DNA of 64,000 nucleotides from Adiantum capillus-veneris (GCA_014529385.2 CM043959.1:4645045-4709044); one strand, 5' to 3'; counted from the stretch's first letter, positions 10,576-22,739 are shown. Made by a program: numbers and translations. Notes: generated by a model not told the origin, from the sequence alone.

Positions 10576-10849
10576 TTATTCTAGAGGAGGGAGAACCCTC
10601 CAACTTCGCTGCTAGAGAATCAGAAGCAGATCTAGAGGCATGAATGCCTCTAGCCAGAAGTAGAGGGCTAATGATGGCATGCTTTTGAAAATAATTGCCG
10701 TGGCAACCAACCCCAATCAAGGAGCCTTATAATACCAAAAAAACACTTTTTGTTGTTGTTGCAGCTGCTGTTACCACCCCCCCCCCTTGTCTTAGCGCTC
10801 ACAAAGGGGGGGCCGTCACTCTCTCCTCTCCATTATCAAAAGAGGACAA

Positions 10850-11043
10850 CTCTCTCTCTTGCTTGGATCCATGATCTCTCTGTGTGTGTGTGTGTGTGTG
10901 TGTGTCGGCAGCAAGTAGCACAAAATATCTCTCTCTACACACACACACACACACACAAACACCTACATACACCCACACACACACACTCACCCTCTCACAA
11001 CTCCATACTCTTGCTCTCTCTCACCCTCGTTCAAAATCCATGA

Positions 11044-11084
<41 letters not shown>

Positions 11085-11118
11085 CTGTAGAAATTTAGCC
11101 CTCTCTCTCTCTTACCAT

Positions 11119-11155
<37 letters not shown>

Positions 11156-11340
11156 TAAGCACATACACACTTACCTACACACATACACACACACACACTC
11201 TTGCCCTCAGCTCTCTCTCTACCTCTCGCACTCCATCTCTCTCTCTCTCTCTCTCGTTTAGAAAATAAGTTGTCTCTCTCTCTTTCCATACACACACACA
11301 CACACTCATAAGCATGTACATATACACCCACATACATACA
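10850..11340. repeat. Compound TG/AC/CT microsatellite cluster
   Basis: TG repeats occupy 10880-10905 and AC repeats about 10938-10960 and 11120-11152. CT repeats occupy about 11045-11080 and 11237-11255. Other short AC and CT runs lie between. The predicted Cys/Val, Thr/His or Ser/Leu peptides are translation of simple repeats. Confidence 0.95.
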
Positions 11341-11850
11341 CTACGCACATGAGCACATACACCATATGCACCAACATCGATTCAAAGAAAGACACTCAAA
11401 GTTGACAAGTGCGTTACACCGAAGCACCAGTAAAACCTATGATTCATCGGCATCTTGTCCACGCACACTTCCTCAGTAAACATTCCTAGGGTAATCTATT
11501 TTCCATTTTCAAGCCAAACCTTATAAAAATCATTTGTATATTCCACCTCTCTCTAGGTGATGGTCACAAAGGCCCACCTAGGAGTGTATCATTTTCTAAT
11601 TACTCCCAAAACAAAGCACCAGTCAAACATCCAAGACTCGGCTGCTTGCTTTATCTCTCCAGCTTAGTTCCCTAAACCTAATCAATTTATGTTAAACTAA
11701 TGCAGTGTGCACCTATAAAAGAGCACTGAGAGGTCACTATCTGGGGTCAATGCTTGAGAGGGAAGCCATGCACACACATTGACTCCAAGGGTCGCTAGCA
11801 CAGGATTAAGACCTCCACATAAGTGAATTTTCCTTAGAGAACACACTATA

Positions 11851-11885
<35 letters not shown>

Positions 11886-11917
11886 CGGTCTCCATCTCGC
11901 CGAAACAAAGGTTTTTT
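11341..11917. other. Unassigned spacer with one CT microsatellite
   Basis: No recognisable coding region. CT repeats lie at about 11853-11883. Confidence 0.5.
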
Positions 11918-12031
11918 GTAAATACCACCTTGAATCAAGGTTTCCCTCACATCCCGAGGAGTTTCTGTAAATACCACCTTGAATCAAGTTTGCCCTCACA
12001 TCCCAAGGGGTTTTCATCATCTACGTCTACA

Positions 12032-12073
<42 letters not shown>

Positions 12074-12187
12074 ATGTGAGGCCAAACTTGATTCAAGGTG
12101 GTATTTACAAAAACGAAGGTTTCCGTAAATACCACCTTGAATCAAGTTTGCACTCATATCTCGAGGGGTTTTCATCATCTACGTCTA

Positions 12188-12213
<26 letters not shown>
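11918..12213. repeat. Four copies of a 35-65 bp repeat in both orientations, with CT tracts
   Basis: TAAATACCACCTTGAATCAA occurs on the + strand at about 11918, 11968 and 12125 and inverted at about 12079-12106. The downstream parts (CCCTCACATCCCRAGG, then TTTTCATCATCTACGTCTAC) are shared by at least two copies, and each of these leads into a CT run (12030-12071, 12187-12213). It may be a decayed foldback element or a microsatellite-driven duplication. Confidence 0.8.
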
Positions 12214-12218
<5 letters not shown>

Positions 12219-12245
12219 GTGATGTGTTAGTGTTTAATTCAATCG

Positions 12246-12553
12246 CTATTTTCTGCGTCCTAGCCGCTCAAAGCTAGGTGGTGCCCCCTGTTCACTCCCC
12301 GTGATGAGTTCGATGTGTACGGTCTTTGGGGTTGTTTTGCACTTGTGCTTCTCAGTGGCAACATTAATCTCTTGGATTTGGGTGGCTAGTGAGGCCACAT
12401 TTTGGGTAAATGTGTGCTCTACGTCTTTGGCCTTCACTAGGAGGTGGTCAATCTCTACTAGTTTCTTAGATTTGAGCGATTGGAGGCATGCCTCCACATT
12501 GGCAAGCCATGTTTTGAGTTTGTTGTTCTCGTTCTTCAACTCCTTGACTTAGG

Positions 12554-12557
<4 letters not shown>
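12246..12557 (-). pseudogene. Short coiled-coil reading frame, family unknown
   Basis: The minus strand reads LKNENNKLKTWLANVEACLQ, then LVEIDHLLVKAKDVEH and SLATQIQEINVATEKHK. These are charged heptad-like residues typical of a coiled coil, about 97 residues in length, with ordinary amino-acid balance. It begins beside the GA repeat at 12558 and ends without a recognisable domain. It could be a fragment of a gag-like protein like the coiled-coil frame at 19146. I do not recognise the family. Confidence 0.35.

Positions 12558-12625
<68 letters not shown>
12558..12625. repeat. GA microsatellite (about 34 units)
   Basis: An uninterrupted AG repeat. Frames through it encode Ser-Leu or Arg-Glu repeats and are not genes. 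Confidence 0.97.
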
Positions 12626-12629
<4 letters not shown>

Positions 12630-13529
12630 CAAAATAGCACTTGACCGCTCACACAATACAACACTAGTTTGATTGTTGATGATACATGGGCATATTGTAA
12701 GCTATCACTATGAGTGTGTGTATATGTAGTGATGGGCATCAAAATGTGGCCAGGGTCATTAGCATGGGCAAGTGTGTGTGTGTGTGTGCACGTGCGCAAG
12801 TTGTAGCCATGTACTATCCATGTGGAAGTAGTGTCCCTGCTAGCACCCCTCTCGGCACTTGATGTTGAACACACAAAGAGGAGCTAAAGGTGAGAAACCA
12901 AAATCTACTGAGAAATTGACTTTGTTAAAATGTCAATGGCATTTTCCTTGGTCAAATAGTACTCAAGTGAAAGGTCTCCTCCTACAATTAGCACCCACTC
13001 TTGGATGTAGCAATACTAAGCTCAATAGGATCCATCCAAGCGTGAAACACTGAATACAATGCAATTTTGGTTATTTCACTAGAAAAATGTAGATGCTAAT
13101 TAAGAAAACATAAGCTCCACAACTAATCTCTATAGCCAAATGGCCTCACAAGAAGCATATCAAGATGCCTAGTACTCTACATACGGTCAAAGAAAGCACA
13201 ACAGTGATCAAATTGGTGGTTGTTGCTTCAAGGTATTGGCCCTAGCTAAGCCAAGGGTAAACCCTACTCCCATAGTAGGTATTCTAGTATCAAGGTTATT
13301 AACCTAGTCCAAATTGCACCATCCTTGTATAAGTGTGCACTTGTTTCCATGGCCATAAAATATCCTCATCTCACTGAAGATGCCATGATTCAAAGTGCCA
13401 GCTATCTACTGTGAAGTACGCCGCACTAAAAACATATGTCATTGGAAAAGTTTGGTGAAGTAAGAATTAAATGTACAAATTGCATAGCAAATGTTTGGGT
13501 GGGATTAGATCTCCCAATCTCACAAAATT
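12626..13529. other. Unassigned DNA
   Basis: A short TG run at about 12774-12788 is the only feature. I see no coding or transposon motif. Confidence 0.45.
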
Positions 13530-13860
13530 AAAAAGCCTTTCAAAACATCTTAAGTGAATAAGTGAGGGTGAGTTTGAGAAATGAGAAGACCCATGGAAGT
13601 AAAAAGCCTTTCAAAACATCTTAAGTGAATAAGTTAAGTGAATAAGTGAGGGTGAGTTTGAGAAATGAGAAGACCCATGGAAGTCAAAAGACTTTTTGTG
13701 TCCATCTAGATAGACTAAGTGGTGAATAATATTTTTTTGCAACCATTAGGTCTCCCCAATCTTGGAAAACTAAAAATCCTTGCGATGAGTGCATAAGTGA
13801 AGGGTGAGTTTAGGAAATGAAAAGACCATGAAGGTGGAAAGTCAAAAAACTTTTTGTGTG
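13500..13860. repeat. Nested tandem duplications (70 bp and about 240 bp)
   Basis: AAAAGCCTTTCAAAACATCTTAAG starts a roughly 70-bp unit at 13530 that repeats at 13600. The second copy has an extra internal TTAAGTGAATAAG. A more diverged version of the whole block (TCTCCCAATCTY ... AAAAAYCCTT ... GACTTTTTGTGT) follows at about 13750-13860. Confidence 0.75.
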
Positions 13861-16440
13861 GATATAAATAGAGATAGTCAAATGCACCTTATACGTGTGT
13901 TTTACTTCTTGATTTTATTTCCTCTAGCATTTTCAAGCCATTAGAGCCATTAGGAAAGCCTTTTATTTTTTTAAGAGATATTAGGAAATCCTTTTATTTT
14001 TTTTGAATCCATTAGGAGATTTATATAACTATGTCTAGGTGGGGGTAATTAGTGAGCCACACAAGGAAGTCCACCACATTGGAGTAAGATCCTTGATCAA
14101 CATGAGGTGATGGGTCATGCATGGACATGTTTTCCTTGAGATTCAATGGAGCATATGGGTTTGGAATTCTCCATGCAGAACCATTTGAGATGAATATTTC
14201 CTTCAAAAAAGAAAATACTATGTAGCATGATGCATCTAATAGATATCAAACCCCATAAAGAAAGGGAGTAGGCCAATTGGTCATTTCAAATGACCATTCC
14301 AATGCATCCATGATTTTCCTGAATTTGGCCAACCAAGAAATCAAATCCATTTTATCCCATGCCATCATGGCTATGTAAGTCCCGCTCTTTGTAAATAGCC
14401 ACACATGCATGTGATGTTTCTCTAAGCTTTTCTACCCCTGGGAATGCATGGCACACATAGACTTGCATCATTTCATCCATCTCCACTTGGGGATCAAAAA
14501 AACCCAAATTGGAATCACTATCAAAATCCATAAAGAACTCATCAATACCACCTTCACTACATGGCAATCAAGAGCATAAATAACATGCAGGTTAATACCA
14601 CCACCCACATTGTCAACATCAACCTCATCATCTCAAATGGGTCCACACTTTCATAAGTTGTTTGGTTACCATATCGACCCATATGATGGAGGAGAGAAAA
14701 TGTCAACCATTATTTCAACACGCGCCTCATTTACATCACATGTGAGAGAAACCAAAGAATTCAATCCACATACCCAGAACTAGGAAAATACCTCATCTTT
14801 ACAAGCATCTAAAGAAGAAACCACACTCAGCCATGTCATTGCCCTTTTTTTCATGCATGCACTCCAAGGTTTTCTCTTTCAAATACTTCTTGCATAGAAC
14901 TACTCATTGAAATACATCCTTAGGAGATAAAAAATCATTTTCAACATCTGACTCAACCTCAACATCAGTGCTACAACCATTGTTGGTGACAGAGGACCTC
15001 TCATGAAGCCCATGAAAAAGCACAAAACTAGTTTACATCTTTAGACATTTGTCTTGCTTCAAGAAATCAACAATGCTCCTCACACGCAATAAGTCAATGC
15101 AATCAATCTCAATGCCCAAGCATCTTGGAATAAATAAAATTTCTCTTTCTTTGCATGAAAAATCAAATCCTCAAGGACCTTTGACTCCTACTTTAGAGGA
15201 AAAACCTCATGTAATGCATGTACAAGCCTGCGATGCTACTTTGCTTTGACTTTTTCATCACATTGTTCATCCCCAACAAGACATTATTGAGCTTAACCAT
15301 GGCTACACTTCTATGTAAAAACCACCAAGACTGTAGATAATTCAGCCAATACTCCTCGGTAGGGGCACCAAAACACTGTTGGAAATTAGACAAAATCTAG
15401 GGAACCTCTATAGCAATGTTGCCCAATATCTCTCACACTTCAACATTGGCACCGGAAAGTAGATCAACCACCTTCACATAGCCCACAACACCAAAACCTT
15501 TCACTCCAATAGGTTGACAACCACACAAAAGAGCACGACAACAAGAAGGAAGAACTTGTCCATGCATGACTTTATAACACACAATGACTAGTGCTAACAA
15601 AGACAATGCATCTTTCTCTTCAACCATAGAATATGCCAAATAACACAAATCTCATCACACATGTTAAAACCACTTGAAATCCCATCGCTTGTCCCCCATA
15701 GTACAAACCTAGCAAGCTACCACATACTAAGCATTGTCGTAAAACTATAGCACCTCATAGACTATAGCTCTAATAAATACACTCTAAGACTTGATTAAAT
15801 CCTCAAAAGACAACCAATCAAATATTTGCTTACACCAAGAGCTGATTTTCTCACCATCATACACAAAAACACCACCAAGCCGGAGCTATCATGGCAAGGT
15901 ATGCATAAATGAGATTGTTTTACAGCAAACCATGCAAGAAACATGTGAGATGGGGCTCTCAATGACCAAAATCAGAGAAATAAAATGTATAGCTACAGGT
16001 AATTTATTCATAACTTGGAATGAAATGGCTCATTGTTTTAAAGTGCATGGCCTAAACACATGTGTAGGGTTTGAAAATGTAATTGAATGAGTAAATGAGA
16101 TATCCATCATCATGGCAATCAACTTCCTATGCATGTACATGTGACTATGCAAGAACCTACTTGGGGCTACTCATAAGCACACCCATATTGACACATACAC
16201 ACACATATTGATACTATTTACACAATTTGGGTATTTGTGACAGAAACCATGCAACATCGTCTTGGGTGACAACGGGATTAGTCATGTCGTAAGGGAGGAC
16301 TAGACTCTCAAGGAAAGTAAACCAATCATAGTCTTGTTGTACTTGATGACTATGCTTATCGGTGTGACCCATACTCGATACATGGATGCATCCAATTTCT
16401 TTGCAACAAGTGAATAGGATGAGGCCAAAAACCATTGTTT
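13861..16440 (-). other. Possibly decayed coding DNA, unrecognised
   Basis: Several minus-strand frames (14352-14567, 15193-15393, 15433-15648, 16214-16435) have mixed, protein-like composition and lie in one orientation, for example VVTQDDVAWFLSQIP and FQQCFGAPTEEYWLNYL. They are separated by stops and frame changes. I recognise no domain, so this is either a decayed element body or chance. I assign no function. Confidence 0.25.
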
Positions 16441-16454
16441 TATTAAAGTGGTAA

Positions 16455-16606
16455 AGCCCAATGCACCAGCCCTAAGTATGTGGGTGACCAAACACCATTC
16501 ACTCTTGGTAGTCTCACTAATAAGGCCTCTGAAACCCTAATCACATACTGTGACAATGATTCCACACATTGTGTCATGCTCATGTTCTTCTCCATGCTCT
16601 ATGATC

Positions 16607-16637
<31 letters not shown>

Positions 16638-17060
16638 ATTGGTATCAAAGCAAGGGTTTCCTCACCGGCTACGAATATCTTCTCTTATTGTTCTGTGGTT
16701 TGGTATATGCAAATAAGGTGACATAGACTTTGAGAAAGTAAAACTTGATGAGTTCATAATTTTGATTTGAGCTCATTTTGATCTCATCTGGGCCGGGCAA
16801 GTTCTATACAAGCTATATCATCTTTTACTGCAAACTTAAAGTACAACACTTCTTGCAATTTTTGGTTTTCTTGTTGTGGAGATACGCAATGTTTAACATT
16901 TTTATGCTTACAGGTAAACTAGTTACAAATTGCAGGATTTCAAGTGAACAGGTTACATGTCATAGTATTATAGGAGTACATGTCACAGAGAATACCAGAG
17001 TGAAGACTTTTGGTTGAATAATTGTCTATTTTGATCTTATTTTGTTGTTGTGGAGAGAGT
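16455..17060 (+). mobile_element. LTR, Met-type PBS and leader of the same family as 34.26-37.99 kb
   Basis: CAGCCCTAAGTATGTGGGTGACCA and the following 180 bp match the LTRs at 34258 and 37793 (opposite strand), including CCACACATTGTGTCAT. The LTR ends at a CT run (16610-16633). TGGTATCAAAGC at 16640-16651 is the initiator-Met primer-binding site with one change (consensus TGGTATCAGAGC). The leader at 16800-17030 shares TTACAGGTAAAC with the leader at about 37500. The element is cut at its 3' side by the LTR beginning at 17089. Confidence 0.7.
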
Positions 17061-17088
17061 CTTTTCCAAGATCTCCAACAAGATCACC

Positions 17089-17838
17089 CTATTAACCATT
17101 GAACACAAGAAAAGCCCAATTTTTGTATTATTTACTCTGTCAAACTCAATGTAATTATTTTTGGGACTCGATTGAATTTCCAGATTGTAATATACTAAAT
17201 ACGCGGGTTAGTCAAACCCATGGGAGAAAGTAGGAGATGATGTTGAGAAGATAGAACCTCCAAGCCTGAGGTATTAAAGCCAATTTTTGTAACCCTAATG
17301 ACAACTTTTTGAATTAATCAATTTTTGAGCTCAACTAAGTGTGTCGTGAGTTTTGTTTGAGAGAGTGAGTGAGTTTTCTCTCTAATCGTGCATCCAAATA
17401 GATATTCCTATATTTCATTGTGTTCAGGTGAGTAGAACTACACTTTAGGCCTACATATGTCTAGAATCGGTGACTTGTAATTTTTAGTATATCTTCATAC
17501 GCGATTTTTGCACCAAATGTTTATAGATAGGGTTAGAAACTTTAGGGTAGTGTACTTTAGGTGTGTAGAGATCACCCCTTGAGTTTTGCAACGATTCAAT
17601 AACATTATTTCTTCGTTTAGAGAGTGTAGCCGTTGTAGATACGTGCATGCATACATATTGTGCTTTGAGTTGGTTTTCCTTGTTAGTGATGGTCAATAGA
17701 AAGTGGAGTAGGTGATTGAAAACCATCTATTTGTTTCCATGCATCTACATGTCTAACTCCATCCTTGGTTGACATCTTGTTTGTTAGACTAGTTCTCACT
17801 TTGCTAGCAACTACGAGCAGCGAATCTGTTCGACAACA
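17089..17838 (+). repeat. 5' LTR of the gag-only element
   Basis: The left end TATTAACCATTGAACACAAG aligns with TGTTAACCACTTAACACAAG at 21207. A TATA-like GGTATTAAAGCC lies at 17270 (intact TATAAAAGCC in the second copy at 21391). The right end is ...CGACAACA, directly before the PBS. A similar promoter segment (TATAAAAGCCAATTTTTGTA) is found in the LTR at 32.1-33.1 kb on the other strand. Confidence 0.65.
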
Positions 17839-17839
17839 T

Positions 17840-17857
17840 TGGCATTGTTGTCGGGGA
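17840..17857 (+). promoter_or_regulatory. Primer-binding site, Asp-tRNA type
   Basis: TGGCATTGTTGTCGGGGA differs from the Asp-tRNA PBS (TGGCGCCGTTGCCGGGGA) at three positions, all compatible with C-to-T or G-to-A decay. It follows the LTR end by one base. Confidence 0.75.
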
Positions 17858-18352
17858 CGAGAGCCCTAGGTAGGTGACCTTTGACTAGTCCTACGAGGTG
17901 AAAGTTCCTTTGGTTTGTTGGAGCCTTTTTATTTTACTCTAGGTAGGACTCTCGAGGTTTTAAAGAGGTTCTAAGGAGCGTGTGTCTCACCTGGGTCTTT
18001 CGCGGTAGAGATTTTAGTTAGTTTGGTATAGTTGTGATTGTTGGTGTTTGATTGGTTGTGGTGGAGTGAAAGTTCTTACTACTCCGTGTGTGGCAGTAAA
18101 GTGTGCTTCTACTCACGATTGCAAAACCCCACATGATGAGTAGGAGTAGTTGTAGATAGGACATGTGATTGTGATCTAGAGCTATCCATCATTGATGTTA
18201 TTTTCTTGTAATCTTTCTTGCATAAGTAATCTCTAAAAATTACTTGTAATAAACAAGCTTCAGTAGACATTTATGCATGGTTGAGTGAGGTTGGGCATAA
18301 AAGGACACATATGCAAGAGATCTGGATGAGAAATCTACAATTTTTCATCTAC

Positions 18353-18939
18353 AGACATCATACGCGTATGATGTCTTAGGGCCTAGTAGTAGATTAAATT
18401 TGACAAAACAGATTACACCAGAGTGTTCTAAAGGGGTGTTATACCCTAATTACACCTTGGGACTAAGGTTTTGACCAAACATTTGATCCTCAAAAGACAA
18501 AATCCGAGTGTGGAAACAAAAAAAATAGGAAACTTATGGTTCAATGCACATTTTTGCATTAAAATTTTATAAGAGTTCCTTGTGGGTAGTGCGGAAGACT
18601 TGGAAAACCTATGCTTGAGTTTTGGACCATATCTCCCCAATAGACATCATACATGTATGATGTCTCAAGAGTAGATCAAGCAACAAAAATGGGCATTTTA
18701 CTCGACACCCCTAGTCTACATATTATATAGAGGGCATACATCAAGTTTCATCTCATTTGGGCATATGAACTAAGTATTGAGGGAGTTTTACTCTTTCCAG
18801 GAAACTTCTTGATAAAAAGTGGTGGTAAGGTGCACTTCTGAAATCCAAACTTTGTTGTAAGCACTTGTGCATGCTGTATGCATCAAGGGACACCTAGGAT
18901 ATTAAGAAAAATTCATTCTGACAACCTAGACATCATATG
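18353..18939. repeat. Leader array with palindromes every about 288 bp
   Basis: AGACATCATACG followed by its exact complement forms a perfect 24-bp palindrome at 18353-18376. At 18642-18665 the same palindrome has core CATG instead of CGCG and is still perfect. A half copy, AGACATCATATG, lies at 18928-18939. Spacing is 289 and 286 bp. The array lies between the PBS and the coiled-coil frame. Confidence 0.85.
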
Positions 18940-19145
18940 CAACAATTGTGAGAGAAGGAAGATGAAAATAGTGATTAAGGAGCAAATACCTCACCACCTA
19001 AACCTTCCCCAGAAGCTACCTCTCTACCTCCAAGCCCTCAACCCGTGGCATCTCAATAGAAGGACTTACAAAAGAAGAAAGTAGAGGTTGAGTTGACACC
19101 AAAAGAAAAAGAAAGAGCACAATGATGCACCTATAAATACCTCCT

Positions 19146-20643
19146 TTGAATCTGGGTGAGGATGCGTCTGAGGCTCTATATGGCACATCTATTCCACCAT
19201 GGGATGCAAAAGACAAAGAGAGATATGAAGAAAAAATCAGGGACCAGGTTGCACAGAGAACAAGTCAAAGAGCTGAGATGGTAGAAAGAGAGCATGAAAC
19301 TCGCATTAAAACAATAAAAGATACTGAGAGAAAATGAGACACTCATACCCTGCAGATGGCAGAAGTCTTAGGCAAAGTGAGGAGTTTGCATGAAGGGAAG
19401 GAAAAGATGGAGGATGAGATGGAGGAAGCCAAAGATGAGGTAATGGAGCTAAATGCCAAATTAGAGCTCCAAGATGTGTTAATCCAAAGGCTTAGAGCAA
19501 CCCCAAAGGTTGCACGAGAAAACTTGCAAGAGCAGACAGCGAGGCAATACAAGCCTTGGAGGCACAAGTTGTAGGACTTCCAAGGAAATTACGAGTAGAA
19601 CAATGTCAAAGACTACACATGGCAAAAGGTTCCCTAGCCGCCACGGAAGAGAGATTGATGGCTTGTAAATAAGACCTACAAAAAGAAAACAAAAAGCTCC
19701 AACTCCAACTAGAGCATCTGCAAGAGCTGTTAGTTGATCAAGCAGAGGAGGCCACAAGAAGGGATAGCAATGCACAGCAACAATTGTTGCGGCTCCAACA
19801 AGAAAAAGAAGAGACAAGAGAACAAGAGACAAAGCAAGGGCCTAAAATCTGGGCATCAACGCACAAATTGAGCCCATGGAGATCCTCGAAGGAGCAAAAA
19901 ACTTATAGAACCTAAAAGAATAGTTACACACACAAGGAGAAGGAGAACAACCATTGACGGTAGAAGAGGAGGCGCGCATCCAAACTTTAATTGAGCAAGC
20001 CACAGAAGAAGACCATAAGGTGGTCTTGGAATAAGAAAGGAGAATGATTCACTCCGTGGGAAACCAAGGTCTTGCCACATATGTACTTAGGGAAGAGTGG
20101 ATGCAGCCATCCCTCCCCTACCCTCTCCTAAAATATGAAGTTATGGCAATAAAGAAGAGAGTGGAAGCAGAAGCAATAGAGCCAGTATATGAAGGGGATA
20201 TAAAGGACCGAAAGGTTACCAAGAAAATAGTGGACTGCCAACCAAAATGGAGAAAAGGGTGGATCCTCAAGTACTCAATATTTTGTCAATACTTGGTGGA
20301 AGCCCCAAAGAACATATGGGATGACACTTTATTTTTCCTGGTAGATGACACTTTATTTTTCCTGGTACCTCGCATACCCACCTGGGGAAATCATGCTAGG
20401 CTACCAAAGAAAAACCCTACCTGGCTCAATTACCCATCAATGCCACCACCTAATGAAGGAGAGAGAATAGGTGTTTCTTATATGTTGAAAACCCTAAACG
20501 ACACCATTAAGACTTTCACTAGCTCTCCGAACTTAACGTGCATGATGATTTGGAAGATATGCAAGACCCTCCTGGCTTGCCTTGAAGTGTTTTCCCCATC
20601 AAAAGCAACGAATTCCACATTACTATCGACGAGCGACATATGA
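19146..20643 (+). pseudogene. Coiled-coil gag-like frame of the non-autonomous element
   Basis: Across small frame changes the strand reads as one long protein. It has an acidic start (DASEALYGTSIPPWDAKDKE), then a Glu/Lys/Arg/Gln-rich coiled coil from about 19230 to 19850 (KVRSLHEGKEKMEDEMEEAK; LQKENKKLQLQLEHLQELL; NAQQQLLRLQQEKEE). A globular tail at 20044-20643 is open for 199 residues (VDCQPKWRKGWILKYSIF). The tail contains a 24-bp tandem duplication at 20322-20369. I recognise no zinc knuckle, protease or enzyme. A structural gag-like role is inferred only from its position between leader and 3' LTR. Confidence 0.5.
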
Positions 20644-21185
20644 CTTGTCAAAGCAGCCATCCCTGGAGCTCGAGTGTTCACCATTCAATAACCCCTATAT
20701 AACGTGCGTTCGTGGGGTATTTAAAAAATTCCTCTTTTAACATTTCAAAATGAATAAAATGACCCCTTATTTTAGGAATATTTTCCAGGATTGAATATGA
20801 AAACTCCTTATTTAAATGTATCTCTGTTAAATTCCCTAAAATTTATGATTTTTAAAACCCCTCCTATTGAACTCACGTTATACTTTAACATGATTACATA
20901 GTGCGCCCCCCGAGCCCTGTAGGTTCTATAGGTGTCTTACCAAAGGCTAATGTTCCTACCAAGCTATCATATGCAAGCCTTTGAGGAAGCCTTCTACACC
21001 GGCTTCTTCACTTATGACAGCGGGATCTTGAGCCTCAATGGTCACCTTGGGCAACATAATGTATGAGTCATACTTAAAGCTATTAAAGCCTCAAGGGTTC
21101 CATTGACACCAATGCCTCAAAGTCTGCTACATCAACTGGACACAAGAGCCAAAAAGACAAAGACCCGTCATGTCAAGGATAACAT

Positions 21186-21500
21186 GGACGCGGAGGGGGG
21201 GGGGGGGTGTTAACCACTTAACACAAGAAGAGCCCAATTTTTGTATTATTTACTCCGTCAAACTCAACGCGATTATTTTTTGGGACTCGATTAAATTTCC
21301 AAATTGTAATATACTAAGTATACAAATTAGCCACACCCATGGGAGAAAGTAGGAGATGATTTTGAGAAGTTAGAACCTCCAAGGGTGAGGTATAAAAGCC
21401 AATTTTTGTAACCCTAATGACAAATTTTTGAATTAATCAACTTTTGAGCTCAGCTAAGTGTGTTGTGAGTTTTGTGTGAGAGAGTGAGTGATCTTCTTCT
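21186..21500 (+). repeat. Poly-G/polypurine tract and second LTR copy
   Basis: GCGGAGGGGG... ends in TGTTAACCAC at about 21207, the normal arrangement of a polypurine tract abutting a 3' LTR. The next 290 bp match 17095-17375, including an intact TATAAAAGCC at 21391. Beyond about 21495 the two copies no longer align. Confidence 0.7.
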
Positions 21501-21704
21501 ACTCTCTACATGCTCTACAAATGCTACATTGCAAAGGCATCTTCACCATTGTGTTAGCAACGGCAAGAGCTATGAGCCGACGCCAAGCTTGTACAATTTG
21601 GATCTCTTCGTGAGAGCTCTCGTAGATCCACACCGAGTCAACCCAATTCAAGAGGAGTGAAAGCGAGGATCTAAAACAGAACAAGAACCTGATATGAGAC
21701 AGAT

Positions 21705-22500
21705 GTGGCCCCAAGATTAGTCACAACTGACAAATCAAGGGATTCTCAACATTCGACTCATTCTAAGAGAAGGCAAGCTAAACGGGCTGAAAGAAGGAAC
21801 TCATCCCATGGATCCCAGAAAAGTCAACTCGGCATGCTGAAGAAAGTGAGAGTAGTAGACAAAGTCACAGATCAACACATGAATCAGCAAAGAGAAAGTC
21901 AAGGACACAGTGTCAGAGACCAAAATGGACAAGTACAGGAATGCTAATATGGATCACTACAGCAAGAGAAGATCCAAACAGAAGAAGCCAGTACCCAAAG
22001 GTAGAACCAATCACACTGCTAAACAATTCAATTATTTGGAAATTTGCTTCCCAATGTTCAAAGGTGGAAAGAAGGATGATCCCAATGTTCATGTCAATGC
22101 CTTTGAGAAACATGCAAAACTCAAGGATATAGATGAAGATGAATGGTAGGAGTATTTTCCACAAACATTAAATAAGGCATCTCGAAAATGGTATTACCAT
22201 TACTTAGCTTGCCAACTAAAAGCTCACAACAATCTTACTAAGGCTTTTAGGCTGGAGTATTTATACAATAAAGGAGATGAGGACATTTTGTGAGAGCTTG
22301 ATAAGATCAGTAGGGAAAGTTGTGTATGAAGAGCTATGTTGAGAAAATTAAAGAATTAACCAGACAGTTAGAAGAACCCCCTTCTGAGAAGAGGATGAGA
22401 GCCTGGTTCTTGAATGACTTCAAAAGCAAGAAATTAAGGGAACAAGAGGTTCCAACACCAACAAAGAAATTCAATGATCTATGCAAAGAGCTTTGAAATC
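21705..22500 (+). pseudogene. Ty3-type gag fragment
   Basis: A basic N-terminal part (HSKRRQAKRAERRNSSHGSQ) is followed, after a frame change, by a core with the retrotransposon gag pattern: FPMFKGGKKDDPNVHVNAFE (compare FDG..DP..H...F), then NKASRKWYYHY, TKAFRLEYL and KELTRQLEEPPSEKRMRAWF. Gag would form the virus-like particle. Stops at 22148 and 22291 break it. It is cut off before any zinc knuckle, where the minus-strand gypsy element begins at about 22.74 kb. Confidence 0.65.
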
Positions 22501-22739
22501 AGAGTAGCAAGAAAACAAAGAAAAGGGTCATAAGAAAAGACAATCCAGTGATAATGAGTCTTCTATTGAAGAGAAATCCACTTCTAGTTCTAGCTCAAGT
22601 TCACCTGAAAGGAGTGAGATGATAAGGGTAAAAGAAAGAAGAAAGGATCATGGACTAGAAAACTGGAGGAAATGTTGAAATAGATCGCTGAAATCGCAAA
22701 GGCAAGACCTTCAGTCACAAGAAATTGGAAATATGGTGC

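Larger units (their letters stand above)
7046..10640 (+). mobile_element. Tat-lineage Ty3/gypsy pol with dual RNase H, interrupted by a solo LTR
   Basis: Domains run in the order RT (7046-7560), RNase H (7561-7990), a second, archaeal-type RNase H (8073-8460), integrase zinc finger and core (8650-8990 and 9779-10315) and integrase C-terminal domain (10312-10575). A second RNase H between RH and IN is known from the Tat lineage (Ogre/Retand group). A solo LTR splits the integrase at 8991-9778. No gag, protease or own LTR is identified. Purine-rich AGAGGAGGGAGAA at about 10582 could be its polypurine tract. Confidence 0.85.
17089..21500 (+). mobile_element. LTR retrotransposon carrying only a coiled-coil gag-like frame
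   Basis: Related LTR sequences lie at 17089-17838 and from 21207, with a PBS directly after the first and a polypurine/poly-G tract directly before the second. The 3.3 kb between them contains a palindrome-bearing leader array and one long coiled-coil frame, but I find no protease, reverse transcriptase, RNase H or integrase. This architecture resembles non-autonomous elements described as TR-GAG or LARD. The two LTRs agree for about 310 bp and then differ, so one may be recombinant. Confidence 0.65.

Noticed and set aside
10750-11337. Cys/Val- and His/Thr-rich frames
   Set aside because: Translation of TG/AC and CT microsatellites.
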